A stretch of 64,000 bases of DNA from Anammoximicrobium sp964645045 (GTDB taxonomy: Bacteria; Planctomycetota; Planctomycetia; Pirellulales; Pirellulaceae): NCBI GenBank assembly GCA_964645045.1, contig CAZXYZ010000027.1:1-64000 (forward strand), written 5' to 3'. The notes beneath the pieces were generated by a model. It saw only the letters and a program-made list of their open reading frames with translations, had not been told where the DNA came from and ran no database searches. The first letter of the stretch is position 1. Each line of letters opens with the position of its first letter. The translations under genes were made by a program, and so were the position numbers. Below, piece after piece: positions 16,979-24,013 of the stretch.

Positions 16979-18151
16979 ATGACCACCGGCCTTCAACCCC
17001 AGACGACAGCCGAATTGCAGGAGATGGTGACGGCGGCGCCGTTGTTGTCCGTGCGCGGCGGCGGCAGCAAGCCGGCGCTGTCGGCGGCGCCTGCGACGGG
17101 CGCGGTTTGCGTGGACTTGCGCCGCTTGTCCGGCGTCATCGAGTACGTTCCGGACGAGTACGTGTTCACGGCGTATGCCGGCACGCCGGTGGCGCAGGTG
17201 GCGGACGAGCTTTCCCGGCACGGTCAGTACTTGCCTTTCGATCCGCTGCTGGCCGGGCGGGGCGCGACGCTGGGCGGGACCGTGGCGGCCAACACCTGCG
17301 GCTCGGGCCGTTTTCGCTATGGCGGCGTCCGGGACTTCATCCTGGGTGTGCGGTTTATCGATGGCCGGGGCCAACTGGTCCGCAGCGGCGGCAGGGTCGT
17401 CAAGAACGCGGCGGGATTCGATTTGTCCAAGTTCTTTGTGGGCAGCTTGGGCCGGTATGGCATCCTGGTCGAAGTCAGCTTCAAGGTCTTTCCGCGGCCG
17501 CGCTCGCACCTGACACTGGAATTCACCTATCCCAGTCTGGCGGCGGCCCTGGCTGCGGTCTTCCGTTTGGGCGCCCAGCCGCTGGACATCGACGCGTTGG
17601 ATTTCGAACCGGCGGAAAAGACCGCCTGCCGCCTGCACGTGCGTTTGGGCGGGCTGGAAGCCGGTTTGCCGGAACGGGCGGCGCGGCTGGAAGAATTCTT
17701 GCAGAGCGGACAGCAACCTCTGCCTCAGCAATTGCTGCCCGCATTCGGCGAGCGGGGTGGCGTCAGCCCCCCGGAGAGCGAGCAGCAACCGCTTGCCCAG
17801 CAATTGCTGCTGGGCGATGGCGAGGCCGCTTATTGGCGGGACGTCAACAATTTTTCGTGGGTTCCGCCGCATGCGGCGTTGCTCAAGGTTCCGTTGCCTG
17901 TGCGCAGTGTCCCCTTGTTGGACGCGCGGCTGCGGTCCGCCGTGCGGCGGTACACGGCGGGCGGAAGTGTGGCGTGGCTGGCCGTCAACGACGTGGAGTC
18001 GGCCCGGGCCGCTTTGACGGAACTGGGCCTGACCGGCTTACGCATCTGGGGACCCGGCGGCGAGGCCTTCGTCGGCCCGCGGCGCGGCATGGTGCTGGCC
18101 CAGCGGGCTAAACGGGCGCTGGATCCGGCAGGCAAGTTCGGGGAACCGTAA
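16979..18151 (+). CDS. glcE: Glycolate/D-lactate oxidase FAD-binding subunit GlcE
   Basis: The 390-residue protein starts at the ATG at 16979; a GTG 15 bases upstream is an alternative. It shows the PCMH FAD-binding pattern of GlcE: SVRGGGSKPAL, then FDPLLAGRGATLGGTVAANT, SGPGRFRYGG-like SGRFRYGGVRDFILG, and KNAAGFDLSKFFVGSLG. It ends with LDPAGKFGE, typical of the family. Between about residues 240 and 280 it carries a 24-residue duplicated Gln/Leu-rich insert (LPQQLL ... LAQQLLLGD) that appears to derive from a dispersed repeat. Its stop codon overlaps the glcF start by one base. Confidence 0.93.
   Translation: MTTGLQPQTTAELQEMVTAAPLLSVRGGGSKPALSAAPATGAVCVDLRRLSGVIEYVPDEYVFTAYAGTPVAQVADELSRHGQYLPFDPLLAGRGATLGGTVAANTCGSGRFRYGGVRDFILGVRFIDGRGQLVRSGGRVVKNAAGFDLSKFFVGSLGRYGILVEVSFKVFPRPRSHLTLEFTYPSLAAALAAVFRLGAQPLDIDALDFEPAEKTACRLHVRLGGLEAGLPERAARLEEFLQSGQQPLPQQLLPAFGERGGVSPPESEQQPLAQQLLLGDGEAAYWRDVNNFSWVPPHAALLKVPLPVRSVPLLDARLRSAVRRYTAGGSVAWLAVNDVESARAALTELGLTGLRIWGPGGEAFVGPRRGMVLAQRAKRALDPAGKFGEP
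17711..17810 (+). repeat. In-frame direct duplication inside glcE
   Basis: Segments 17711-17738 and 17783-17810 are 28 bases each, starting CAGCAACC and ending CAGCAATTGCTGC, and match at about 24 of 28 positions with a 72-base period (24 codons). Between them lies a small palindrome, GGGGTGGCGTCAGCCCCC. The insert keeps the frame. Confidence 0.7.
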
Positions 18152-19416
18152 TGCAGCACCACATCGACACGGCAAAGTTCGGACCGCGCGGGACCGCGAT
18201 GGCGAGCGTCGTCCAGTCGTGCGTGCATTGCGGCCTGTGCCTGCCCGCCTGCCCTACGTATCAGTTGCTGGGCGAGGAGATGGATTCGCCGCGGGGACGT
18301 ATCTACGTGATGAAGTACGTGCTCGAAGGGGACCTCCCGGCGGCCGAAGCCCGGCCGTATCTCGATCGCTGCCTGGGTTGCTCGGCCTGCGTCCCCGCGT
18401 GTCCGTCGGGCGTGGCTTACGGCGAGTTGTTGACACATTACCGGGCCGCGACGGCGGACGAGCGGCGGACGACTTGGCTGGATGCGGCCACGCGCAAGAT
18501 GCTGGTGGAAACGCTGCCCTACCCGGCTCGGTTCCGCAAAGCGTTGGCGGCCGGCCGGATCGGGCGCTCGGTGCAACGGTTGCTGCCGGACGCCTGGCGC
18601 GGCATGTTGGACTTGCTGCCGACGGCCTTGCCGGCGTCCGATCCGCTGCCCGACATGTTCCCGTCCCGCACGCGGCGGCGCGCCCGCGTGGCTTTGCTGA
18701 CCGGCTGCGTGCAGAGCGTCTTGGCGCCCGACATCAACTGGGCGACGCTCCGCGTCCTGGCGCACAACGGCGTCGAGACCGTGCTGCCGCCCACCCAGGG
18801 CTGCTGCGGCGCGATCCTGATGCACATGGGCGAACACGAGCGGGCCCGGCAGTTGGCGCGCCACAACATGCAAGTCTTTCCCCAGGACGTGGACGCCATT
18901 TTGACCAACGCGGCCGGTTGCGGATCGGGGATGCATGAATACAAACACCTGTTTGCCGGGGAGGCGGACCAGGCGACTGCCGAAGCGTTTGCAGCTCGCG
19001 TGCAAGACGTCTCCGTGTTCCTGGACCAATTGGGCCTGGAGCCGCCCGGCCCGCTGCCGGTTCCGCTGCGCGTGGCGTATCACGATGCCTGCCACTTGTT
19101 GCACGCCCAAGGCGTCCGGGATCAACCCCGCAGGTTGCTGGCCGCCGTCCCGAATATCGAGTTGCTGGAATTGAACGACGGCGGGATGTGCTGCGGATCG
19201 GCAGGGGTGTACAACCTGGTCCAGCCCGAGATCGCCCGGCAGTTGGGCGACCGCAAGGTGGCCCGCATCCTGGACACCGGCGCCGACGCCGTGGTCACCG
19301 GCAACATCGGCTGCCTGACGCAGATCCAAGCCCATCTCCGCCGCCTGTCCCAAGATCTGCCCGTGTACCATACGATGACGCTGTTGGATCGAGCGTACAG
19401 CGCCGAGGACGATTGA
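18151..19416 (+). CDS. glcF: Glycolate/D-lactate oxidase iron-sulfur subunit GlcF
   Basis: The 421-residue protein carries two ferredoxin-type 4Fe-4S motifs (C24-x2-C27-x2-C30-x3-C34 and C74-x2-C77-x2-C80-x3-C84). They are followed by two cysteine-rich CCG domains (CCGAILMHMGEH and CCGSAGVYNL), the standard GlcF layout. It passes electrons from the FAD subunits to the quinone pool at the membrane. It is the third gene of glcDEF and is followed by a permease gene for the same substrates. Confidence 0.95.
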   Translation: MQHHIDTAKFGPRGTAMASVVQSCVHCGLCLPACPTYQLLGEEMDSPRGRIYVMKYVLEGDLPAAEARPYLDRCLGCSACVPACPSGVAYGELLTHYRAATADERRTTWLDAATRKMLVETLPYPARFRKALAAGRIGRSVQRLLPDAWRGMLDLLPTALPASDPLPDMFPSRTRRRARVALLTGCVQSVLAPDINWATLRVLAHNGVETVLPPTQGCCGAILMHMGEHERARQLARHNMQVFPQDVDAILTNAAGCGSGMHEYKHLFAGEADQATAEAFAARVQDVSVFLDQLGLEPPGPLPVPLRVAYHDACHLLHAQGVRDQPRRLLAAVPNIELLELNDGGMCCGSAGVYNLVQPEIARQLGDRKVARILDTGADAVVTGNIGCLTQIQAHLRRLSQDLPVYHTMTLLDRAYSAEDD

Positions 19417-19470
19417 GCAGCCAGAACCAGTGACCGGCCCGCCGCTCTGGACAACCAGGCACCCGCCCCC

Positions 19471-19530
19471 TGCAACTGACAACTGACAACGGACAACGGA
19501 CCAATGACAACTGACCAATGACCAATGACA
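19471..19530 (+). repeat. Low-complexity run of ACTGACAAC / CCAATGAC units before the permease gene
   Basis: Irregular tandem units (CAACTGACAACTGACAACGG, then CCAATGAC repeated) run from 19471 to the start codon and supply several overlapping ATG triplets, which makes the exact permease start uncertain (19518 or 19530). No Shine-Dalgarno sequence is visible here. Confidence 0.6.
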
Positions 19531-21239
19531 TGTGGCTCCAAACCTACGACCCGCTGGGCAATCCCTTCCTTTCCACCGCGCTGGCAGCGTTGCCGGTTGT
19601 CGTGCTGCTGGGCGCGGTCGGCGTCCTGCAGATGCGCATCCACCTGGCGGCGCTGCTCGGTTTGGCAGTCGCGCTGGGCATCGCGCTGTTCGTGTACCGC
19701 ATGCCGGCCAGTGCCGCGTTCGCCTCGGCGGGTTACGGGGCCGCGTACGGCTTGCTGCCGATCGGCTGGATCATTTTGAACTTGATCTTCCTGTACCAGT
19801 TGACCGTCAAGAAGGGTTCCTTCGACGTGCTCCGGCAGCAGTTGGCGGCGTTTGTCCCCGACAAGCGGGTGCAGCTGATTTTGATCGCGTTCTCGTTTGG
19901 GGCCTTCTTCGAGGGCGCCGCCGGCTTCGGCACGCCCGTGGCCATCACGGCGGCGATCTTGATGCAGTTGGGCTTCAAGCCCTTGCAGGCGTCGGCCTTG
20001 TCCCTGATTGCCAACACCGCGCCTGTCGCGTACGGCGCGCTCGGCACGCCGATCATCGCGTTGTCCGGCGTCACGGGGATCGATTTGCTGCACCTGTCGG
20101 CGATGACCGGCCGTCAATTGCCGTTCTTTTCGCTGATCGTGCCGTTCTGGGTCGTGTGGGCCTACGCCGGCTTGCGCGGCACGCTGCAGATCTGGCCGGC
20201 CGCGCTGACGGCCGGCGTTGCTTTTGCGGTGCCCCAGTTCCTGGTGTCCAACTTCCACGGCCCGTGGCTGGTCGACGTGGTTGGAGCGATTTCGTCGATG
20301 CTGGCCTTGGTGATCTTGCTTAGATTTTGGCGGCCGCATCCCGTGGCCTCCGACAGCCCCGTTGGAGTCCAGCCTTCAGGCTGTTCCGTTGGAGTCCAGC
20401 CTTCAGGCTGTTCCGAGCAGGCTGAAGCCTGTACTCCAACCGTCGCGCCCGTGCCGCCAGGCGGCGCCGTCCAAGCCTGGATGCCCTGGGCGCTGCTCAG
20501 CGTCGTGATCTTCATCTGGGGCCTGCCGGATGTAAAGAAAGCCTTGAATTCGTTTTCCGAGCCCAAGTTCAGCGTGCCCGGCCTGCACAACGTCGTGCTG
20601 CGCGATTACTCGGTCGTGCCCAAGCCCACGCTCGACGCGCCGACGAAACCCGAAGAAGCCGTCTTCAAACTGAGCTGGCTCTCGGCCACCGGCACCGGGA
20701 TCCTGGTCGCCGCCGTGCTGGCCGGCTTGCTGATGGGGTTTTCGCCCGTGCAAATGCTGTGGACCTACGGCGAGACCTTGGTCCGGGTCCGCTTCTCGCT
20801 GCTCACGATCGCCGCCATGCTGGCGCTGGGTTACGTCACCAAGTATTCCGGGACCGACGCGACACTCGGTTTGGCCTTGGCCAAGACGGGCGTTTTGTAT
20901 CCCTTCTTTGGCACTTTGCTGGGTTGGTTGGGCGTGGCATTGACCGGTTCGGACACCGCCTCGAACGTGCTGTTCGGCAGCCTGCAGAAAATCACCGCCG
21001 GCCAGGTGGGTGTGAGTGCCACGCTGATGGCCGCGGCCAACAGCAGCGGCGGCGTAATGGGCAAGATGGTGGATGCGCAGAGCATCGTCGTCGCCAGCAC
21101 CGCCACGAACTTCTACGGGCACGAAGGCCAGATCCTGCGGATCGTGTTCGTCCACAGCCTGGCCCTGGCCGCACTGGTCGGCGTTCTGGTGATGCTGCAA
21201 GCGTACGTGTTCCCGTTCACGGAGATGGTCGTCCGGTAA
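19518..21239 (+). CDS. L-lactate/glycolate permease (LctP/GlcA family)
   Basis: The 573-residue polytopic membrane protein shows family motifs FGAFFEGAAGFGTPVAITAA, NTAPVAYGALGTPI, LTGSDTASNVLFG and NSSGGVMGKMVDAQSI. It should import lactate or glycolate by proton symport, feeding GlcDEF directly upstream. It begins about 100 bases after glcF. In the long cytoplasmic loop near residues 282-308 it carries a 27-residue repeat-encoded insert (VGVQPSGCS twice, then EQAEACTPT). The rest of the protein is intact. Confidence 0.93.
   Translation: MTNDMWLQTYDPLGNPFLSTALAALPVVVLLGAVGVLQMRIHLAALLGLAVALGIALFVYRMPASAAFASAGYGAAYGLLPIGWIILNLIFLYQLTVKKGSFDVLRQQLAAFVPDKRVQLILIAFSFGAFFEGAAGFGTPVAITAAILMQLGFKPLQASALSLIANTAPVAYGALGTPIIALSGVTGIDLLHLSAMTGRQLPFFSLIVPFWVVWAYAGLRGTLQIWPAALTAGVAFAVPQFLVSNFHGPWLVDVVGAISSMLALVILLRFWRPHPVASDSPVGVQPSGCSVGVQPSGCSEQAEACTPTVAPVPPGGAVQAWMPWALLSVVIFIWGLPDVKKALNSFSEPKFSVPGLHNVVLRDYSVVPKPTLDAPTKPEEAVFKLSWLSATGTGILVAAVLAGLLMGFSPVQMLWTYGETLVRVRFSLLTIAAMLALGYVTKYSGTDATLGLALAKTGVLYPFFGTLLGWLGVALTGSDTASNVLFGSLQKITAGQVGVSATLMAAANSSGGVMGKMVDAQSIVVASTATNFYGHEGQILRIVFVHSLALAALVGVLVMLQAYVFPFTEMVVR
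20361..20440 (+). repeat. Dispersed repeat in frame inside the permease gene
   Basis: Two direct 27-base copies (20361-20387, 20388-20414) begin GTTGGAGTCCAGCCTTCAGG and are followed by one inverted, diverged copy (20415-20440). A related palindromic pair lies in intergenic DNA at 56801-56851. The array is translated without breaking the reading frame. Confidence 0.85.
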
Positions 21240-21246
21240 CGCGCCG

Positions 21247-21459
21247 TCACCTCGCGTCCAGCAGCCGTTCCGCTTCCAGGGCGGCGCGGCCCAAGGTATC
21301 GGTCATCCCAATGAAGCCGGGACCGCCGCCGGCCACATAGCCGTCGCTGCGGCCGGTGGCGTTCTGGCTGACCCAGAAGGCATACAGGGATCCGTCGCGC
21401 AGCGTGAAGCAGAATCGCACCGGTTTGCCGCGCAAGGCCGGCACGTCCTCCGCGCCGGG
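21247..21459 (-). pseudogene. Fragment in frame with, and just after, the MoaD-like gene stop
   Basis: Directly after the TAG of the MoaD-like gene the same frame continues for about 70 codons as an apparently coding stretch (GKPVRFCFTLRDGSLYAFWVS ... GYVAGGGPGF). Its composition looks like the C-terminal end of an exported glycosidase or sialidase-type protein. An ATG inside (21444) could start a 65-residue protein, but no ribosome-binding site is obvious. I regard it as a gene remnant or a detached C-terminal segment. No confident family assignment. Confidence 0.45.
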
Positions 21460-21756
21460 CTATCCGCCGGCAAGGGCTCCGATAACGAGGAGTGGCTCCT
21501 CCCCCGACGCCACCGCAGCGGGCAGCGGGGCGTCCGGTGGCTCGTGGGACAAGTCCTGTTGGCAGGCGAAGAACCGCAGGAACGGGCGGCGCTGGCCGCT
21601 GACGTGGTCGCGGATCGTCCCGCGCAGCGCCGGATAGCGAGCCTCGAGCGCGTCGAAGACCAAGCGCTGGGTGGCCGGCTCCGCGACGACGAGCTGCACC
21701 TCGCCGTCCACGTGCGCCAGGATCCGCAGATGGTACGGGAGTTCGACTCGGATCAT
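21460..21756 (-). CDS. MoaD/ThiS-like ubiquitin-fold protein
   Basis: The 98-residue protein has a beta-grasp pattern (IRVELPYHLRIL, then VFDALEARYPALRGTI, FLRFFACQQDLS) and ends LLVIGALAGG, with the di-glycine C-terminus that MoaD, ThiS and ubiquitin-like sulfur carriers need for activation. Its ATG overlaps the stop of the BNR-repeat gene by 4 bases. This pairing of a BNR-repeat protein with a MoaD-like protein recurs in other bacteria. The function is unknown. Confidence 0.8.
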   Translation of the reverse strand: MIRVELPYHLRILAHVDGEVQLVVAEPATQRLVFDALEARYPALRGTIRDHVSGQRRPFLRFFACQQDLSHEPPDAPLPAAVASGEEPLLVIGALAGG

Positions 21757-22871
21757 GGCAGCGTCTGGACCTCCACGGACACCACGGCAGGCAGATCGCG
21801 GACGATCGGCGTCCAACGGTCTCCGGCATCGGCCGAGCCGTACACCTGCCCGCCCGTGGTGCCGAAGTACACGCCGCACGGATCGAGCGTGTCGACGGCC
21901 ATCGCGTCGCGCAACACGTTGACGTAGCAGTCGCTTTGCGGCAAACCTTCCGTGAGCGGCTGCCACTCGTTTCCGCCCGTGCGGCTGCGGTAGACGCGCA
22001 GCTTGCCTTCGGGCGGATAGTGCTCCGAGTCGCTCTTGATCGGGACGACGTAGACCGTGTCCGGCTCGTGCGCGTGAACCTCGATCGGGAACCCAAAGTC
22101 GGTCGGCAAGTTCCCGCTGACCTCGTGCCACGATTCGCCGGCGTCGTCGCTGCGCATGATGTCACAGTGCTTCTGCATGAACAGCACACTCGGCCGCGAC
22201 CGGTGCATCGCGATGCGGTGTACGCAATGGCCGACCTCGGCGTTCGGGTCCGGGAGGACATACGGGGATGTCAGTCCACGGTTGATCGCCCGCCACGTCT
22301 GCCCGCTGTCGTCGGTCCGGAACACGCCCGCCGCCGAGATGGCGATGTAGATCCGTTCCGGATCGCCCGGATCCAGCAGGATGGTGTGCAGGCCCATTCC
22401 ACCGGCGCCCGGCTGCCAGTACTTCCCCGAACCGTGGCCGCGCAGTCCGGGAAGCTCCTGCCACGTCTGCCCGCCATCGGTGGTGCGGAACAGGGCGGCA
22501 TCCTCCACTCCGGCGTAGACGGTGTCGGGATCGGTCAGCGACGGTTCCAGATGCCAGACGCGTTTGAATTCCCAGGGGTGAGGCGTGCCGTCGTACCACA
22601 GGTGCGTGCCCGGCTGGCCGTCGTAAAGGAACTGGTTGCCCACGGGGTCCCACGTCTTGCCGCCGTCGTTGGACCGCTGGATCAGTTGCCCGAACCAGCC
22701 GCTGGACTGCGAGGCATACAGCCGATCCTGGTCCACGGGCGAGCCTTTTAGATGGTAGATCTCCCAGCCGCCGAAGTGCGGACCGCTGACGTCCCATCGC
22801 TGACGCCGGCCGTCAGAAGTGAGCACGAACGCGCCCTTACGCGTGCCGACCAGAACCCGTACTCGACTCAT
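21753..22871 (-). CDS. BNR/Asp-box repeat (VPS10- or sialidase-like) propeller protein
   Basis: The 372-residue protein contains repeated Asp-boxes (SNDGGKTW, TTDGGQTW, TDDSGQTW, SDDAGESW, SRTGGNEW) spaced as in six-bladed propellers. It opens with VLVGTRKGAFVLTSDG and has no signal peptide, so it is probably cytoplasmic. The ATG at 22871 is preferred because it follows a GGGGGAG ribosome-binding site. It is not a proven sialidase: the Arg triad cannot be assigned. It is coupled to the downstream MoaD-like gene. Confidence 0.8.
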   Translation of the reverse strand: MSRVRVLVGTRKGAFVLTSDGRRQRWDVSGPHFGGWEIYHLKGSPVDQDRLYASQSSGWFGQLIQRSNDGGKTWDPVGNQFLYDGQPGTHLWYDGTPHPWEFKRVWHLEPSLTDPDTVYAGVEDAALFRTTDGGQTWQELPGLRGHGSGKYWQPGAGGMGLHTILLDPGDPERIYIAISAAGVFRTDDSGQTWRAINRGLTSPYVLPDPNAEVGHCVHRIAMHRSRPSVLFMQKHCDIMRSDDAGESWHEVSGNLPTDFGFPIEVHAHEPDTVYVVPIKSDSEHYPPEGKLRVYRSRTGGNEWQPLTEGLPQSDCYVNVLRDAMAVDTLDPCGVYFGTTGGQVYGSADAGDRWTPIVRDLPAVVSVEVQTLP

Positions 22872-22945
22872 CGTCTCCCCCTTTCTGCTTCCTCGGAAGT
22901 TCCTTTTCGATCCGCATCTCGCCCACGGCCCGCACGCGGCACCAC

Positions 22946-23356
22946 CTACCGCCGCCAAGGAACCAGCGCGCGCAGTCGGCCGTCGCGCAAGTAAAGTCCG
23001 CCCCAGACCAGCACTCCGAGGAGGACCGGGGCCAAGAACGGATCGCCGACACGCACGTGCGTAGCCGTGGCGCCGCCAAGATAGCCCGTTAGCAGAATCG
23101 CACCGAGTACGGCAGTGCGCGGCAGCACATAGACGAGGGTGCAGGCGAGTTCGAGAACGCCGATGCCGAAAGCGAGGTCCTCGGAGTACCCGAGCCGAAC
23201 GAATCCCTCGATAACCGGAGCAGGCTTGACCAATTTCATCACGCCGCTCAACACCAGCATCAGGACGGGCAGGGCGCTGACGATATATCCGGCCCAGAGC
23301 ATCTTCCTCGAGATGGGAGCCACATCGGCAGCGGATCCCGCGTTTCGCTCTTCCAT
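22946..23356 (-). CDS. DoxX-like membrane protein
   Basis: The 136-residue protein has four predicted membrane helices (near 20-40, 65-82, 85-105 and 107-124) and the DoxX-like pattern SGVMKLVKPAPVIEGFVRLGY. DoxX family proteins have been linked to redox and sulfur metabolism, but the role here is unknown. It is 74 bases upstream of the BNR gene on the same strand and has GGGAGGAAG before its ATG. Confidence 0.82.
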   Translation of the reverse strand: MEERNAGSAADVAPISRKMLWAGYIVSALPVLMLVLSGVMKLVKPAPVIEGFVRLGYSEDLAFGIGVLELACTLVYVLPRTAVLGAILLTGYLGGATATHVRVGDPFLAPVLLGVLVWGGLYLRDGRLRALVPWRR

Positions 23357-24013
23357 ACTCGACTTCCTCCCATCATTGGTTTACCGAGGGATACGAACAA
23401 CGTGGCCGTCCTCACCGCCGATCTTCCGGATTGTCCTGTCGAAATATCGGGTTGGCAGCGTTTGAGGCGGTTGTCGAATCGATTACCCGCACCTCATTCT
23501 TTGAATGAGGCGTTGCGGAGACAAGAGCAAGTGGATTTTTCGGCATGGGCTGCTACGAGCTACACCGCACGCGGTCGAGAATGGGCCCATCGTGTAGTAT
23601 TTCCCTGTAACCCATTCGAACCTCTCGGACGCCTCGCACCGCAGGGGTAGCGTGAACAAAGTGGGTTGATTTCTCTTCTGTCGGTCAAAGAATGTTTTAG
23701 ATAGCCTCCGCGAGCGGCGGTCGGCACGGTGGCCATGTTCACCCAAACGTTGCAGAAATCCTGGCGAACGGTGAGGCGTAAGCCCACCGGTGTATGGTCT
23801 TTGCGGACCCAATGCCTTCCGTCAGCTGATTTCACCGAACGTGAGATGGTCAACCCCTCGCGCAAACGTGCGGTCATGCGGAAAACCGGCGGGCTTACGC
23901 CAGCCGTTCGCCATTCGGTATGCACCTACGGGGTTTATGGCGGGGGCCGGAGTGACCGTCGGGAGTTGTTCTCGGGCGGGTTCTCGGAAGTCGCTCGGAA
24001 AAGGGAGAATATC
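23357..24013. other. 657-base region without a gene, holding one family A repeat
   Basis: No gene is supported here. The only clear structure is the inverted-repeat element at 23763-23912. The open frame continuing upstream of 24014 passes through that repeat and is not a credible N-terminus. Confidence 0.6.
23763..23912. repeat. Inverted-repeat element, family A, copy 2
   Basis: The left arm 23763-23791 (with one extra base) and the right arm 23885-23912 are near reverse complements; the right arm reads ACCGGCGGGCTTACGCCAGC and onward. The left flank, AAACGTTGCAGAAATCCT, is shared with the copies at 30025 and 32705. Confidence 0.85.

Noticed and set aside
16688..17872. 394-codon minus-strand open frame across glcD and glcE
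   Set aside because: Antisense to two intact oxidase genes and to the repeat between them; no protein-like features.
20361..20440. Possible CRISPR-like array
   Set aside because: There are only three units, two directly adjacent with no spacers and one inverted, and they are inside a permease gene; no cas genes are present.
23729..24013. N-terminal extension of the large exported protein up to 23729
   Set aside because: The extension is encoded by a family A repeat, while the ATG at 24014 has a good ribosome-binding site and is followed by a signal peptide.
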